Assembly (NCBI GenBank): GCA_026129685.1
Contig: JAHCHO010000005.1
Coordinates: 310,001-374,000, forward strand
Direction of reading: 5' to 3'
Origin: Fimbriimonadaceae bacterium
GTDB taxonomy: Bacteria > Armatimonadota > Fimbriimonadia > Fimbriimonadales > Fimbriimonadaceae
DNA: 64,000 nucleotides
The notes under the pieces are model-generated. The model saw nothing but the letters and a program-made list of their open reading frames with translations. It was not told where the DNA came from and did not search any database. Shown here one piece after another: positions 26,481 through 35,334 of the stretch (position 1 is the stretch's first letter; every line of letters starts with the position of its first letter). The position numbers and the translations under genes were made by a program.

Positions 26481-26576
26481 TGTGGACCTCTACGCGCATT
26501 ATGGGGGCCGAGGTCACCGTTCGACGCACCAAATCGACCCAGGCCGGAGGACGGGGACCCTGCCGCCGGGAGGGGG

Positions 26577-26582
26577 TATAAG
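26577..26582 (+). promoter_or_regulatory. -10-like box TATAAG upstream of the DUF5916-waaA operon
   Basis: TATAAG ends 14 bases before ATG 26597. A purine stretch GGGAAG lies in between, so this transcript would have a very short leader rather than none. Confidence 0.45.
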
Positions 26583-26596
26583 CAGGGAAGCCCTGG

Positions 26597-28567
26597 ATGG
26601 ACACCCTACGACGGCTCATCGGATCGAGCCTCCTGATCGTTGCCGCCGCCTGCGCGTGTGCCGAACGCGCGGACAATCGTCTGCCCGGCGTGCGCCTCGC
26701 CAAGCCTCCCGCCGTTGACGGGACGATCGCGCCGGGCGAATGGGACGGCGTTCCCGTGGGAACCGACTTTCAAGACCAGGACACGGGCGCGCCAAGCCCG
26801 GAAGCCACCCGGTTTCGCCTCGCGTACGACGCGGACTTCGTCTACTTCGCCGCCGAGATGGACGATTCGGCCCCGAGCCGAATCCAGGCCACTCAGTACA
26901 AAACCAACGTCGGCTTGGGCGGCGACGACAAGATCGAGCTTCGCCTCGATACCTTCGGCACCAACGTGAACTACAACCGCTTTGCGATCAACCCCCGAGG
27001 GGCGACGCAACTCGCGCTCGCGGGGGGTCGGGCCATGAAGCGGGAGTGGTCGGGAGAGTTTTCCGCCGCCGCCCGCGTCACCGAGTCCGGCTGGGTGGCC
27101 GAGGCGCGCATCCCGTGGCGGCTGATGCTTCTCCCCCGTGGTGGCGTGCGGACGCTCCGCATCAACCTGGAGCGTACGATCGCGCGGATGGGACGGGACT
27201 TCCACTGGCGATTCACCGGGAACGGCCACCGCGAAGACGCCGGGTACTGGACCGACGTCGAGATTCCGAACGTGCCGATGGACCGCTCGCTCAAACTCCT
27301 CCCCTACGGCTACGCGGGCGTGGATCCCGACGGCGCCATCGCGAACCTCGGACTCGACCTGAAGGCCAAAATCACCGACCAACTCGACGCCGCCGCGACG
27401 ATCAACCCGGACTTCCGCAACGTCGAAAACCAGATCCTGAGCCTCGACTTCAGCTACTTCGAGCGCTTGGCCGGCGAGAGCCGGCCGTTTTTCCAGGAAG
27501 GCGGCGACTATTTCGGGGGAGGCGGCATGGGGCCGCGAATCTTCGCCAGCCAGCGCATCCGCCGCTTCGACGCCGGGGTCAAGGCGTTTGGGCAGGTCAC
27601 GGGGAGGACCCGGGTTGGGGTGCTCGACACTGTCGATTTCGGTGTCCAGAACGCCCTGTCCGCCACCGTCGCCCATCGCTTCAGCGACAAGACGGGCATC
27701 GGGATCGAGGTCGCCGACCTGTCGCAGCCCAATCTGAAGAACCGGGCGCTGGCCTTGCGCGCCGACCATCTGATCGGCGCGACCACGCTGTACTTCACGA
27801 GGATGCAGTCGGACGACTCCGAATTCGGCGGCGGGTACCGCACCAACGCGGGCCTCTCGTACTTCCGGAGCAACGACAGCGTCTACGTCGACTGGTCCGA
27901 GGTCTCGCCGTACTTCGTGCCTCGGCTCGGATTCTCGCCGGAGACCAACTTCCGGGGCGTCAGCGTGGGGGCGCGCCGCTTGCGCAACTTCGACTCGGGC
28001 CGAATCCAGTCGTACCAGTTGGGGCTCAACGCGGGCGAGTACCGGACGTTCGGCGGTGATCCCTACTCGCGGAGCGTCTCCGCCTCCGGTGGGTTGGCCT
28101 TCTGGCGCGGCGTCGACGTCTCGCTCAACGCGCGGGCGAGCGAGTTCATGGGGAACCGAGACCGGACCGTTGGGATGCAACTGGGCTACCCGAGGGGAGA
28201 CGGCGCTCGCCGGTTTGAACTCGGGTTCGCATCCGGAAGGCTTGGCGGCGGTGACTTTGCCAAGGCCGGGGCATCGGCGTTCCTGAGGCCAAACTCCCGC
28301 TGGGTGCTAAGCGCGTCTTACGAAAGGCAACGGCACTTTGGCGACCGCTACCAGGCCATCCTCGCGTCGAGCTACGACCTCGGCGACGACCGTTCGATCA
28401 GCGGTCGACTGGTCCAGCGCGGGGGCAGCACGAACGTTTACCTCTCGCTTCGACGGAGCGGAAACCGGGGCGTCGAGTACTACGTGATCGTGGGCGATCC
28501 GAACGCGCCCACGTTCCGCTCGAGCCTGATCGTGAAGGTCGTCGCCCCGTTGGAAGTACGCTTCTAG
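26597..28567 (+). CDS. CBM9-like / DUF5916 outer-membrane protein (paralogue 2)
   Basis: A 656-residue paralogue of the protein at 1424. A signal peptide (RRLIGSSLLIVAAACACA) may end in a lipobox-like CAC, so a lipoprotein anchor is possible. The CBM9-like domain (VDGTIAPGEWDG ... RIPWRLMLLP) covers about residues 35-205 and the DUF5916 barrel region the rest (INPDFRNVENQILSLDFSYF, FFQEGGDYF). It ends in VVAPLEVRF, with a terminal Phe as usual for outer-membrane barrels. The waaA start is only four bases downstream, so this surface protein is co-transcribed with a lipopolysaccharide gene. Confidence 0.87.
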   Translation: MDTLRRLIGSSLLIVAAACACAERADNRLPGVRLAKPPAVDGTIAPGEWDGVPVGTDFQDQDTGAPSPEATRFRLAYDADFVYFAAEMDDSAPSRIQATQYKTNVGLGGDDKIELRLDTFGTNVNYNRFAINPRGATQLALAGGRAMKREWSGEFSAAARVTESGWVAEARIPWRLMLLPRGGVRTLRINLERTIARMGRDFHWRFTGNGHREDAGYWTDVEIPNVPMDRSLKLLPYGYAGVDPDGAIANLGLDLKAKITDQLDAAATINPDFRNVENQILSLDFSYFERLAGESRPFFQEGGDYFGGGGMGPRIFASQRIRRFDAGVKAFGQVTGRTRVGVLDTVDFGVQNALSATVAHRFSDKTGIGIEVADLSQPNLKNRALALRADHLIGATTLYFTRMQSDDSEFGGGYRTNAGLSYFRSNDSVYVDWSEVSPYFVPRLGFSPETNFRGVSVGARRLRNFDSGRIQSYQLGLNAGEYRTFGGDPYSRSVSASGGLAFWRGVDVSLNARASEFMGNRDRTVGMQLGYPRGDGARRFELGFASGRLGGGDFAKAGASAFLRPNSRWVLSASYERQRHFGDRYQAILASSYDLGDDRSISGRLVQRGGSTNVYLSLRRSGNRGVEYYVIVGDPNAPTFRSSLIVKVVAPLEVRF

Positions 28568-28571
28568 GCGC

Positions 28572-29852
28572 ATGCGCGCCCGTCTGCTTGCGCCGCCCCG
28601 ACTTCGGTTCGTGGACCGACTGTGTTTCGCGCTGTACGTCGCGATGCACCTGGCCCTGTCGCCTTGGCTCGCCCTCAGCGGTCTGCGCCGCCGCGTCCGC
28701 CGAGACTACGCTCGCTCGCTTGGCCGTCGGTTCTGGGGAGACCCTCGTGCCGCCACGACCGACCTCGATATCCTGATCGTCACCGGCGCAATGGGAGAGA
28801 CCCGCACCGGGGTCCGCGCCGCGCGCGAACTCCAGGCGCTCGGATACCGGGTGGGGGTCGTGCCGTCGCTGGAGGGCTCCCTTCGGTCGATCGAAACGGA
28901 GCCGAACCTGCCCACCGGCATCGCGCCCTTCAACGCGCCGCATTCCTCCTGGCTCTTCCTCCGGGCCTGGCGACCGATGGCGATCTGGTTCGTCGAGGGC
29001 AACGACCTACCGTATCTTGCTTACTTGGCGAACCGAGGCGGCATCCCGTGCCACGTCGTCAACGGCTACTTCACGGAGGCCAACGCGGCCCGTGCCCGAA
29101 GCCGCGCCGCTTCCCGATGGCGCCTGCTCTGCCTCGCCGGATGGGGCCTGCAGACGGAGGACGCGAAGGAGCGGCTGATTTCGCTCGGGATCGAGGCCCG
29201 TCGGTGCGTCGTCACCGGGCCATCGATCGGCATCTCCCTTCCCGACCAAGCGACCCGCGACGGGCTAAGAGCGAAGTGGCGCGCCCTGATCGGCCTCCCC
29301 GCGGGGGGGCGCCTGATCGTCGCGGGGAGCACCTACCCGGAGGAGGAGACGATCCTCGTCGAAGCGTTTCTGAAGCTTGGCGACCCCGGAGCGCGCCTCC
29401 TCCTTGCCCCGAGGGTGTTGTTCCGGCCCGAGTCGCTCGCCGGGGCTTGTGAGCAACTTGGTGTGGCCTACGCCTTGCGCAGCCGCCTTCCGAATCCCGA
29501 GGCGGCAAGGGTGATCGTTCTCGACACGCTCGGCGAACTGCGCGAGTTGTACGCCCTCGCCGACGTCGCCCACCTGGGCGGCACCCTGGTCGAGGGGATC
29601 GGGGGCCACACCCCCGTCGAGGCGATCGTCTACGGGGTGCCCTTCACGTTCGGCCCTTGGCACGCGCAACAGGTCGCGATGGTCGAACTCGCCGTCGCCG
29701 CCGGCCTCGCCTTCCCGTGCCGAACCGTGGACGATCTCGCCGCGCAATGGGGACGGCTGCTCGTCGAACCCGACCCTACCCGCCTCGAACGCGCGCGCGC
29801 CCTCGTCGGGCGCCAGGGTCGCGCGTTCGCCGACTACTGGGGGCCAAAGTGA
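28572..29852 (+). CDS. waaA: 3-deoxy-D-manno-octulosonic acid (Kdo) transferase-like protein
   Basis: A 426-residue membrane-associated glycosyltransferase that would add Kdo to lipid A. Features of the WaaA/KdtA family: an N-terminal hydrophobic anchor (LCFALYVAMHLALSPWLALS), VTGAMGETRTGVRAARELQ (site of the catalytic Glu), a linker into the second Rossmann domain at GRLIVAGSTYPEEETILVEA, and VAHLGGTLVEGIGGHTPVEA, matching the family's GGS...GGHNPLEP donor-binding loop. It is somewhat divergent, so a related sugar could be transferred. Its presence supports a diderm cell with lipopolysaccharide. Its TGA overlaps the next GTG by four bases (GTGA). Confidence 0.87.
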   Translation: MRARLLAPPRLRFVDRLCFALYVAMHLALSPWLALSGLRRRVRRDYARSLGRRFWGDPRAATTDLDILIVTGAMGETRTGVRAARELQALGYRVGVVPSLEGSLRSIETEPNLPTGIAPFNAPHSSWLFLRAWRPMAIWFVEGNDLPYLAYLANRGGIPCHVVNGYFTEANAARARSRAASRWRLLCLAGWGLQTEDAKERLISLGIEARRCVVTGPSIGISLPDQATRDGLRAKWRALIGLPAGGRLIVAGSTYPEEETILVEAFLKLGDPGARLLLAPRVLFRPESLAGACEQLGVAYALRSRLPNPEAARVIVLDTLGELRELYALADVAHLGGTLVEGIGGHTPVEAIVYGVPFTFGPWHAQQVAMVELAVAAGLAFPCRTVDDLAAQWGRLLVEPDPTRLERARALVGRQGRAFADYWGPK

Positions 29853-30751
29853 TCCCTGTCCTCTCCGGAGTTGCGGTGGCGATCGGGCTCTACCTGGCGG
29901 CGCTCGCGGCCGTCACGCGCCTCGGGTTGCGTCCCCCTCGCATCCCGCTCTACCTCTCCGCCTCGCAGTTCGACTGCCCGCAGGAAACGGTGGCGTTCGT
30001 CACCGAGGACGGGGTCCCGTTGCGGGCCTGGTGGATGGGCCACGAGCGCCCGAAGGCAATCGTGTTCGTCGGTCACGGGTACCTGATGAACCGGTGCGAG
30101 CACGTCGCGGCGGCGGCTCGGTTGTGGCGAGCGGGTTACGCCTGTCTGCTGGTGGACTTCCGCGTTCATGGGGACAGTGGCGGGCGCCTATGCGGTCTCG
30201 GCTACCACGAGCGCAAGGACGTGGCGGCGGCCGTGCGCTGGGCGAGGGGCCGAGCGCCGGGTGTCGCCGTCGTGCTGTACGGGGGCAGCATGGGAGCGGC
30301 GGCCTGCGCATGGGCGGCGGCCGACGACGCCTGTCTTGCCGACGCCCTCATCCTCGACAGCCCCTATTCCACCCTGCCCGACGCGATGTCCGGCATCGTG
30401 CGCGTCTTCCTGGGGAGCAAAGCCCAGGCGTTGTTCGCACCCGGCATCTTCCTCAGTTCGTGGTGGCTACGGTTTCGCCCCTGGGACCTCGACCTGACCG
30501 ACGCGCTCCGTAAGATCGAGCGGCCGATACTCCTTCTGCACGGACGTCGCGACCGCCTGATTCCGCCCGCCCGCGCCGAGCGCAACGCCGCCGCCATCCG
30601 GAACCTGCACGGGCCTGTTTGGTTCGACTCGGGCCATGTCGAGGCCCGAATGGACGACCCGCGCGGCTACGTGGACACCCTCTTGGCCTTCCTGGCCGAG
30701 GTCCTCCCCAACCGCGACGAACCCAAAAGCCAACCACCCGCCCGGCTGTAA
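29849..30751 (+). CDS. Membrane-anchored alpha/beta hydrolase
   Basis: A 300-residue protein. GTG 29849 overlaps the waaA stop (GTGA) and gives an N-terminal membrane anchor (VLSGVAVAIGLYLAALAAVT). The hydrolase fold follows: AIVFVGHGYLMNRCEHVA (oxyanion region), CLLVDFRVHGDSGG, VVLYGGSMGAAACAWA (nucleophile elbow GGSMGA), ILLLHGRRDRLIPP (acid) and WFDSGHVEAR (His). It resembles BEM46/YfhR-type hydrolases. The substrate is unknown; its operon partners suggest envelope work. Confidence 0.85.
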   Translation: MIPVLSGVAVAIGLYLAALAAVTRLGLRPPRIPLYLSASQFDCPQETVAFVTEDGVPLRAWWMGHERPKAIVFVGHGYLMNRCEHVAAAARLWRAGYACLLVDFRVHGDSGGRLCGLGYHERKDVAAAVRWARGRAPGVAVVLYGGSMGAAACAWAAADDACLADALILDSPYSTLPDAMSGIVRVFLGSKAQALFAPGIFLSSWWLRFRPWDLDLTDALRKIERPILLLHGRRDRLIPPARAERNAAAIRNLHGPVWFDSGHVEARMDDPRGYVDTLLAFLAEVLPNRDEPKSQPPARL

Positions 30752-30763
30752 CCGGACGGGTGG
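30734..30763. terminator. Bidirectional terminator-like hairpin between convergent genes
   Basis: CCACCCGCCCGG (30734-30745) pairs with CCGGACGGGTGG (30752-30763), twelve positions with one mismatch, around a 6-nt loop that contains the end of the hydrolase gene. It lies between two convergent genes. Confidence 0.6.
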
Positions 30764-30785
30764 GGGAGGATGGTCGTTCGAACGG

Positions 30786-32651
30786 TCAGTTCGTGGCGGC
30801 GAGGATCGGGGTCGTGGTGGTGATGTTCTGGAACGTGAACCCCTGGGCCTTCACCCCTCGAAGAAGGGTGCGGAGCCGAGCCGGCGTGTGGAACCAGTGG
30901 TAGTACATTCCGGCCCATCCGTCGCGCACCACTTTCTGGACGCCCGCCCGGTAGATCAGGTCCTGTTCCGTCGTCGGCGGCTGCTGGGCGAACCCTTCGA
31001 GGTCCACGTAGCCGATCGTCTCGGGGAACCGCTTCATGCCGAACGTGTCGCGGACGGGGTACGGAACCTTCTGCTGCAGGTATCGGAGCTGGCCGTCCGC
31101 CGTCGTCGCGAAGTACAGGCCACGGCAGAAGCTGTAGTTGTACTTCTTCGCGAACTCGACGTAGTCCAGGGGCGAGGCGAGGTAGTGCGGGGTGACCCAG
31201 CCGGTCGGAACCCAGTTGCCCGCTTTCTTCAGGAGGGCCATGCCCTTGTTCAGGCGATCGTTCACCCAGGCGGCGGAGTCCTCTGCCACCGGGCCGACGA
31301 TCTTCTGGTAACCGAACTCGTCCACGTTGACCCGGAAGAACTCGAAGTCCGGTCCGCTTGTTCCGTTGTAGGGGTTGGCGATGTTGCCGTACTGGTGGGT
31401 GTAGCCGTGCATCAGAATCTGCCCGCCCTTGGTCACGCAGTACTTGAGAGCGTTGACGAACGCCGCCCGCTTGTCCATCGCCAGCGAATACGGGGTGCCG
31501 TTGTTCTCGACGCCGAGCGGGTCCATCCACATCGGAATCACGCAGACCACGAAGGGAACGTTCTCGGCCTTCATAACGTCGGCGAGAGCCCGCAGGTTCT
31601 GCACGTCCACGTTCGGGTGAACGTCCTCGATGCGGATGAACGCCTTGTTGTTCTGCGACGCCGTCGAACCCGTCATGTCGTGGAGCAGGTCGTACACCGC
31701 CAACGAACGGTCCATGTTCGTGATCCAAGAAACGTAGGTCAGGGGGTTGTCGGCCACGTAGTAGAAGTTGGCGCCCTTGACGATGTACGGCGTGGAAGGC
31801 GCGTTAAGCTTCGTCAACGTCGCCTTCTCTTCGGCGACCAGGGTGTTGAGCACGCTGACGTAGCTCACGACCGGATCGAAGGTCTCCTTCGTCAGAGCCG
31901 TGCCCTTGTACATCACCGTGTCGTGAACGACCGAGCCGTCGAGGTAGTTGAAGCGGAAGCCGTACTTGTTCTCGAAGTCCGGGTTCCAGCCCGTCCAATC
32001 CGGCGTCCAAGCGACCTGCCACAGGTTGTACCCGCACCACATGAACGGCTTGGTCGTCGTGATGACGTCGCTCTTGAACGCTTCGGGCAACGGGTTGTTG
32101 TAGTAGATCCCGAAGTAGAACGTCGCGTCGTTGAGATTCGTGTCGCCCGCCACGTACTGCTCGACCGGCTTCATGCCGGTCTCCCAGCCGAAGTGCGAGA
32201 GCAAGTTGGCCAGGTGTTGGGCGTACAGCTTCCCCATCCAGAACGCTTCACCCTGGGAGTCGTACAGGACGAGAGCCTTCTTGGCCGCCGCGTAGGAAAT
32301 CGGTCCGCCGCCCTTGCGCGGGTCGCGCGCCTTCAGGCGGGTCTCCATGTCCTCGACGGACCGCATGCCGAGCGGTCCGGCCTGGGCCGCGTCCATCTTG
32401 CCCGCCTCGGCGCCGCCGAGGTACACGTTGACCCCCGCCGAGCCCGGCCGAATCGGGTTCATGCGACCGCGAGCGACGTTCTGCGGAGCCACGCGAGGCA
32501 TCGCGTTCTGGTTGATGAGAGGGGTAACGGGTCGGCAGACCTCGTCGTCCTTTCCGTCGTGGGCGAATGCGCCGACCGCGAGGGCCGTCATCGCGAGTGC
32601 GGCGATGCCGATGCGGAGGCGTTGTTTCCAGTTGTCTGAGACTCGTTTCAT
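30786..32651 (-). CDS. Secreted DUF2334-type polysaccharide-deacetylase-like protein
   Basis: A 621-residue exported protein; ATG 32651 follows AGGAG and has the signal RLRIGIAALAMTALAVGAFA. Residues ~150-340 form a Rossmann-like module (ALVLYDSQGEAFWMGKLYAQ) and residues ~345-600 the DUF2334 deacetylase-like barrel: FIRIEDVHPNVDVQNLRALA (metal Asp), VPFVVCVIPMW, GGQILMHGYTHQYGN (His pair) and GWVTPHYLASPLDYVEFA. The likely target is an extracellular polysaccharide, as for PelA/IcaB relatives, but no biosynthesis cluster is nearby. A TTGACA lies at 32712-32707 but no well-spaced -10 was found. Confidence 0.85.
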   Translation of the reverse strand: MKRVSDNWKQRLRIGIAALAMTALAVGAFAHDGKDDEVCRPVTPLINQNAMPRVAPQNVARGRMNPIRPGSAGVNVYLGGAEAGKMDAAQAGPLGMRSVEDMETRLKARDPRKGGGPISYAAAKKALVLYDSQGEAFWMGKLYAQHLANLLSHFGWETGMKPVEQYVAGDTNLNDATFYFGIYYNNPLPEAFKSDVITTTKPFMWCGYNLWQVAWTPDWTGWNPDFENKYGFRFNYLDGSVVHDTVMYKGTALTKETFDPVVSYVSVLNTLVAEEKATLTKLNAPSTPYIVKGANFYYVADNPLTYVSWITNMDRSLAVYDLLHDMTGSTASQNNKAFIRIEDVHPNVDVQNLRALADVMKAENVPFVVCVIPMWMDPLGVENNGTPYSLAMDKRAAFVNALKYCVTKGGQILMHGYTHQYGNIANPYNGTSGPDFEFFRVNVDEFGYQKIVGPVAEDSAAWVNDRLNKGMALLKKAGNWVPTGWVTPHYLASPLDYVEFAKKYNYSFCRGLYFATTADGQLRYLQQKVPYPVRDTFGMKRFPETIGYVDLEGFAQQPPTTEQDLIYRAGVQKVVRDGWAGMYYHWFHTPARLRTLLRGVKAQGFTFQNITTTTPILAATN

Positions 32652-32784
32652 CCTCGAACTCCTGCGGTCCCCGGGCCAGGTACGTAACGCCGCGGACACC
32701 GCTATCGGTTGTCAAGGTACTGCGAACCGAGAAGGGGTGGAAGTCCCCTTGTAGAGGGTCCCAAGGAGTGAGCCGGTAACCTCG

Positions 32785-33579
32785 CTAGGCCCTTCGACCA
32801 AGGCACAACAGCGACAGGTACCCGCGGTTCACGGTCCCGCCGAAACGGTCTTCGATCAAGGCGCGAATCGCCTCGTAGAACGGCGACTTGATCGCCTCCG
32901 GAAGGACGTGGTGGTCGGAGTACGTGTCGAGCAGGCGCACGTAATCGTCCGCAGAGAAGCGAAGGTCCCACCGGAAGCGCCGAACTTCGGCCCCCTCGAA
33001 CCGGCCTGAGGACTGAATCTCCGCCGGATAGGCCGACTCCACCGTCTCCGCCTCGGGCAAGGACTCGCTCCGCCGGGTCAGGTCGGGGAGATGCCTTTCG
33101 TACAACTCCTGAACACACTCGAAGAAGCCATCGTCGTCCAGTGCGCGAACGTGTTTGTTCCCAAAGAGGGCGACCGTCCCGCCCGGACGGAGATGGTCCG
33201 CCGCCCGCCCGAATCGGACGTCCGGATCCACCCAATGGAACGAGCTTCCGGCATAGGCGAGGTCGAAAGTCCGACCCCTCGCGTCCCAGTCCTCGTACTT
33301 GGCGATCTCGAACGCGACCTCGAAGTCCCTCGTCCGGGAACGATTGACCTCCACGAGGCGCGCTCCCGGGTCGACCGCGACGATCCGAAGGCCGCGCCTC
33401 GCCATCGGGACGGTGGCCTGCCCGGGTCCGCACCCGATCTCGAGCGCCGAGTCGCCCGACCGGAGTCCTCCGTACTCGAAGATCGCGTCGAACAGCGCGT
33501 CGGGATACCCCGGTCGGGACCGGGCGTAGGCCTCGGCCGCCTCGTCGAAGCTGGTTCGCCGGCGCTCGTCGATGGCCAT
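32785..33579 (-). CDS. Class I SAM-dependent methyltransferase
   Basis: A 264-residue cytoplasmic methyltransferase. SAM-binding motif I is SALEIGCGPGQATVPMA, followed by motif II IVAVDPGARLVEV and FDLAYAGSSFHWVDPD (post-motif acidic loop), as in the methyltransferase type 11 group. The substrate is not predictable. ATG 33579 overlaps the TGA of the upstream oxidoreductase by one base (TGATG), so the two form an operon. Confidence 0.88.
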   Translation of the reverse strand: MAIDERRRTSFDEAAEAYARSRPGYPDALFDAIFEYGGLRSGDSALEIGCGPGQATVPMARRGLRIVAVDPGARLVEVNRSRTRDFEVAFEIAKYEDWDARGRTFDLAYAGSSFHWVDPDVRFGRAADHLRPGGTVALFGNKHVRALDDDGFFECVQELYERHLPDLTRRSESLPEAETVESAYPAEIQSSGRFEGAEVRRFRWDLRFSADDYVRLLDTYSDHHVLPEAIKSPFYEAIRALIEDRFGGTVNRGYLSLLCLGRRA

Positions 33580-34571
33580 CAGGGGCGTTCGGCGCAACCC
33601 GACTTGTCGCTCCGTAGCCCCGCCTCCGAGATGCGCACGCCGTCCGCCGCAATAACGGGGTCGAGAATCCCCTCCGGCTGACCGCCGGCCGCGAGCAACT
33701 GCGCGAAGTACTCGCCCGGAGAACCCACCGCCAGCGCCGGCGCCTCGAACGACTCCGTCTCCTGGCCGGGCCGAAACACTTTGATCGTGTTGCCGTAAAC
33801 GCCGATCGTGCCGCTCTTTCCGTGGATCACCGGGTTCGCGCCCTCGTCGAAGGCCGCCGTCGCCCAAGTTCCTTCGAGGCTGACGCTCGCCTTGGGGTAC
33901 TTGCAGAGCAGGATGGCGTGGTCGTCGGCGACGTCGTAGTCCTTCGTGTAGTTGCCCTTGGCGCAGTAGACCGTGTCCGGCATCCCAAAGTACCAACGCG
34001 AAAGGACCGACCCGTAGCAGCAGAAATCGCCGATCGCGCCGCCGCCGTTCTTGGTCTCGTCGTAAAGCCAGCCGACGAACCACTCGTCGCAGCCGATCTC
34101 GCGCGGGCCGGAGTGTCCGTTCCGGTACCGCATGTGGAAGACCGGGCCGATCGCGCCCTCGTCGAGCATCGCCTTGACCGCGTGAACCCACGGGGACCAA
34201 GCGAACGGCCAGTTGATGACGAGCAGTTTGCCGGAAGCCTTCTGCGCGGCGAGCATGCGGTCCGCGTCCTTCGCGTTCGCTGCCATCGCTTTCTCGACCA
34301 GACAGGGAATTCCCTTACCCAGCGCTTGGACGGCGATCTCGGCGGACTCCAGGCTGTCGCTCGTGACGATCAGCGCGTCCAGCCGCTCCTTCTCGAGCAT
34401 CGCCCGCCAGTCGGTGTAGGTCTGCGCGAACCGACCCTTGGCCCGCTCGAGCAACGGGGTCGCGTCCGCGACCGCCACCAGGGCAACGCCCTCCACCTTG
34501 GCGAACGAATCGATAAGGCCCCAAACATGGCCATGGGTGAGTCCGGCGACGCCGACGCGAAGTTCCGACAT
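33579..34571 (-). CDS. Gfo/Idh/MocA family oxidoreductase
   Basis: A 330-residue NAD(P)-dependent sugar or polyol dehydrogenase-like protein. The Rossmann start is LRVGVAGLTHGHVWGLIDSF, the dinucleotide domain runs to about residue 120 (DALIVTSDSLESAEIAVQAL, GIPCLVEKAMAANAKDADRM with the EK motif), and the beta-sheet C-terminal domain follows. No signal peptide. The substrate is unknown. A TAACGT box six bases upstream of ATG 34571 suggests a leaderless start. The ATG overlaps the possible ATG of the divergent amidase. Confidence 0.88.
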   Translation of the reverse strand: MSELRVGVAGLTHGHVWGLIDSFAKVEGVALVAVADATPLLERAKGRFAQTYTDWRAMLEKERLDALIVTSDSLESAEIAVQALGKGIPCLVEKAMAANAKDADRMLAAQKASGKLLVINWPFAWSPWVHAVKAMLDEGAIGPVFHMRYRNGHSGPREIGCDEWFVGWLYDETKNGGGAIGDFCCYGSVLSRWYFGMPDTVYCAKGNYTKDYDVADDHAILLCKYPKASVSLEGTWATAAFDEGANPVIHGKSGTIGVYGNTIKVFRPGQETESFEAPALAVGSPGEYFAQLLAAGGQPEGILDPVIAADGVRISEAGLRSDKSGCAERP

Positions 34572-34577
34572 GCCCGA

Positions 34578-34602
34578 ACGTTACCTTCGGGTGCGTCATA
34601 CT
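34578..34602. promoter_or_regulatory. Divergent -10-like boxes between oxidoreductase and amidase genes
   Basis: Minus-strand TAACGT (34583-34578) ends six bases before ATG 34571. Plus-strand CATACT (34597-34602) ends nine bases before GTG 34612. Both would give leaderless transcripts in opposite directions from a very short shared region. Confidence 0.4.
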
Positions 34603-35307
34603 TCGGTTACCGTGTGGGCCCTCTTCCTTGGCGTTTCCCTCCTTTTCGGCGCGGCCCCCCAGGCCGCCAAGCCCGTGGCGTCGCCCGCGAAGCCGGTCGT
34701 GTGCATCGATCCCGGCCACCCTTCCGAGGTCGGGAGCGGGACCAAGGGCAAGAAGACCACGGAACTGCGGATCGTTTGGCAGGTGGCCCTACTCCTCCGG
34801 GATCGCCTGAAGAAGGAGGGCGTGACCGTCGTGATGACCAAGGCTCGCGAGGACCAGTTCGTCGCGAACAAGCAGCGAGCCGAAACCGCGAACAAGGCGA
34901 AAGCGGACCTCCTGATTCGGTTGCACTGCGACGCGGCGAGCGGTTCCGGGTTCGCCACGTACTACCCCGCGCAACAAGGAACCGATCGTGAGGGACGGAC
35001 CGGTCCCTCCGAGGAGGTCATTGCCAAAAGCACCGCCGCCGCGAAGGCCTTTCACCCGGTGGTCATCGACAAGCTGAAGGGCTCTTTGTCGGACCATGGT
35101 CTGCGCACCGACAAGCAGACCGCCGTCGGTTCGAAGCAAGGGGCGCTGACCGGTTCGATCTGGTCCGAGGTGCCCGTGATCCTTTGCGAAATCTGCGTCC
35201 TCACCAACCCCGACGACGAGGCCTTCATCGCGGAGAAGAAAGGCCGGGAGAAGATGGCGGACGCGCTTGCGGCGGGAGTTCTCGCGGTCCTACGCCCCAA
35301 AGGATAG
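34591..35307 (+). CDS. N-acetylmuramoyl-L-alanine amidase (Amidase_3)
   Basis: A secreted zinc amidase of about 238 residues that cleaves the bond between muramic acid and the stem peptide during cell-wall turnover. The signal is VWALFLGVSLLFGAAPQA. The Amidase_3 ligands are visible: CIDPGHPSEVGSG (His), TTELRIVWQVA (Glu), DLLIRLHCDAA (His), and the catalytic Glu in VILCEICVLTNPDDE. The start is uncertain: ATG 34570, GTG 34591 and GTG 34612 all give usable signal peptides; the promoter box favours 34612. Confidence 0.88.
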   Translation: MRHTSVTVWALFLGVSLLFGAAPQAAKPVASPAKPVVCIDPGHPSEVGSGTKGKKTTELRIVWQVALLLRDRLKKEGVTVVMTKAREDQFVANKQRAETANKAKADLLIRLHCDAASGSGFATYYPAQQGTDREGRTGPSEEVIAKSTAAAKAFHPVVIDKLKGSLSDHGLRTDKQTAVGSKQGALTGSIWSEVPVILCEICVLTNPDDEAFIAEKKGREKMADALAAGVLAVLRPKG

Positions 35308-35334
35308 GTCCGGAACTCCGCGAATGAGGGGGGC

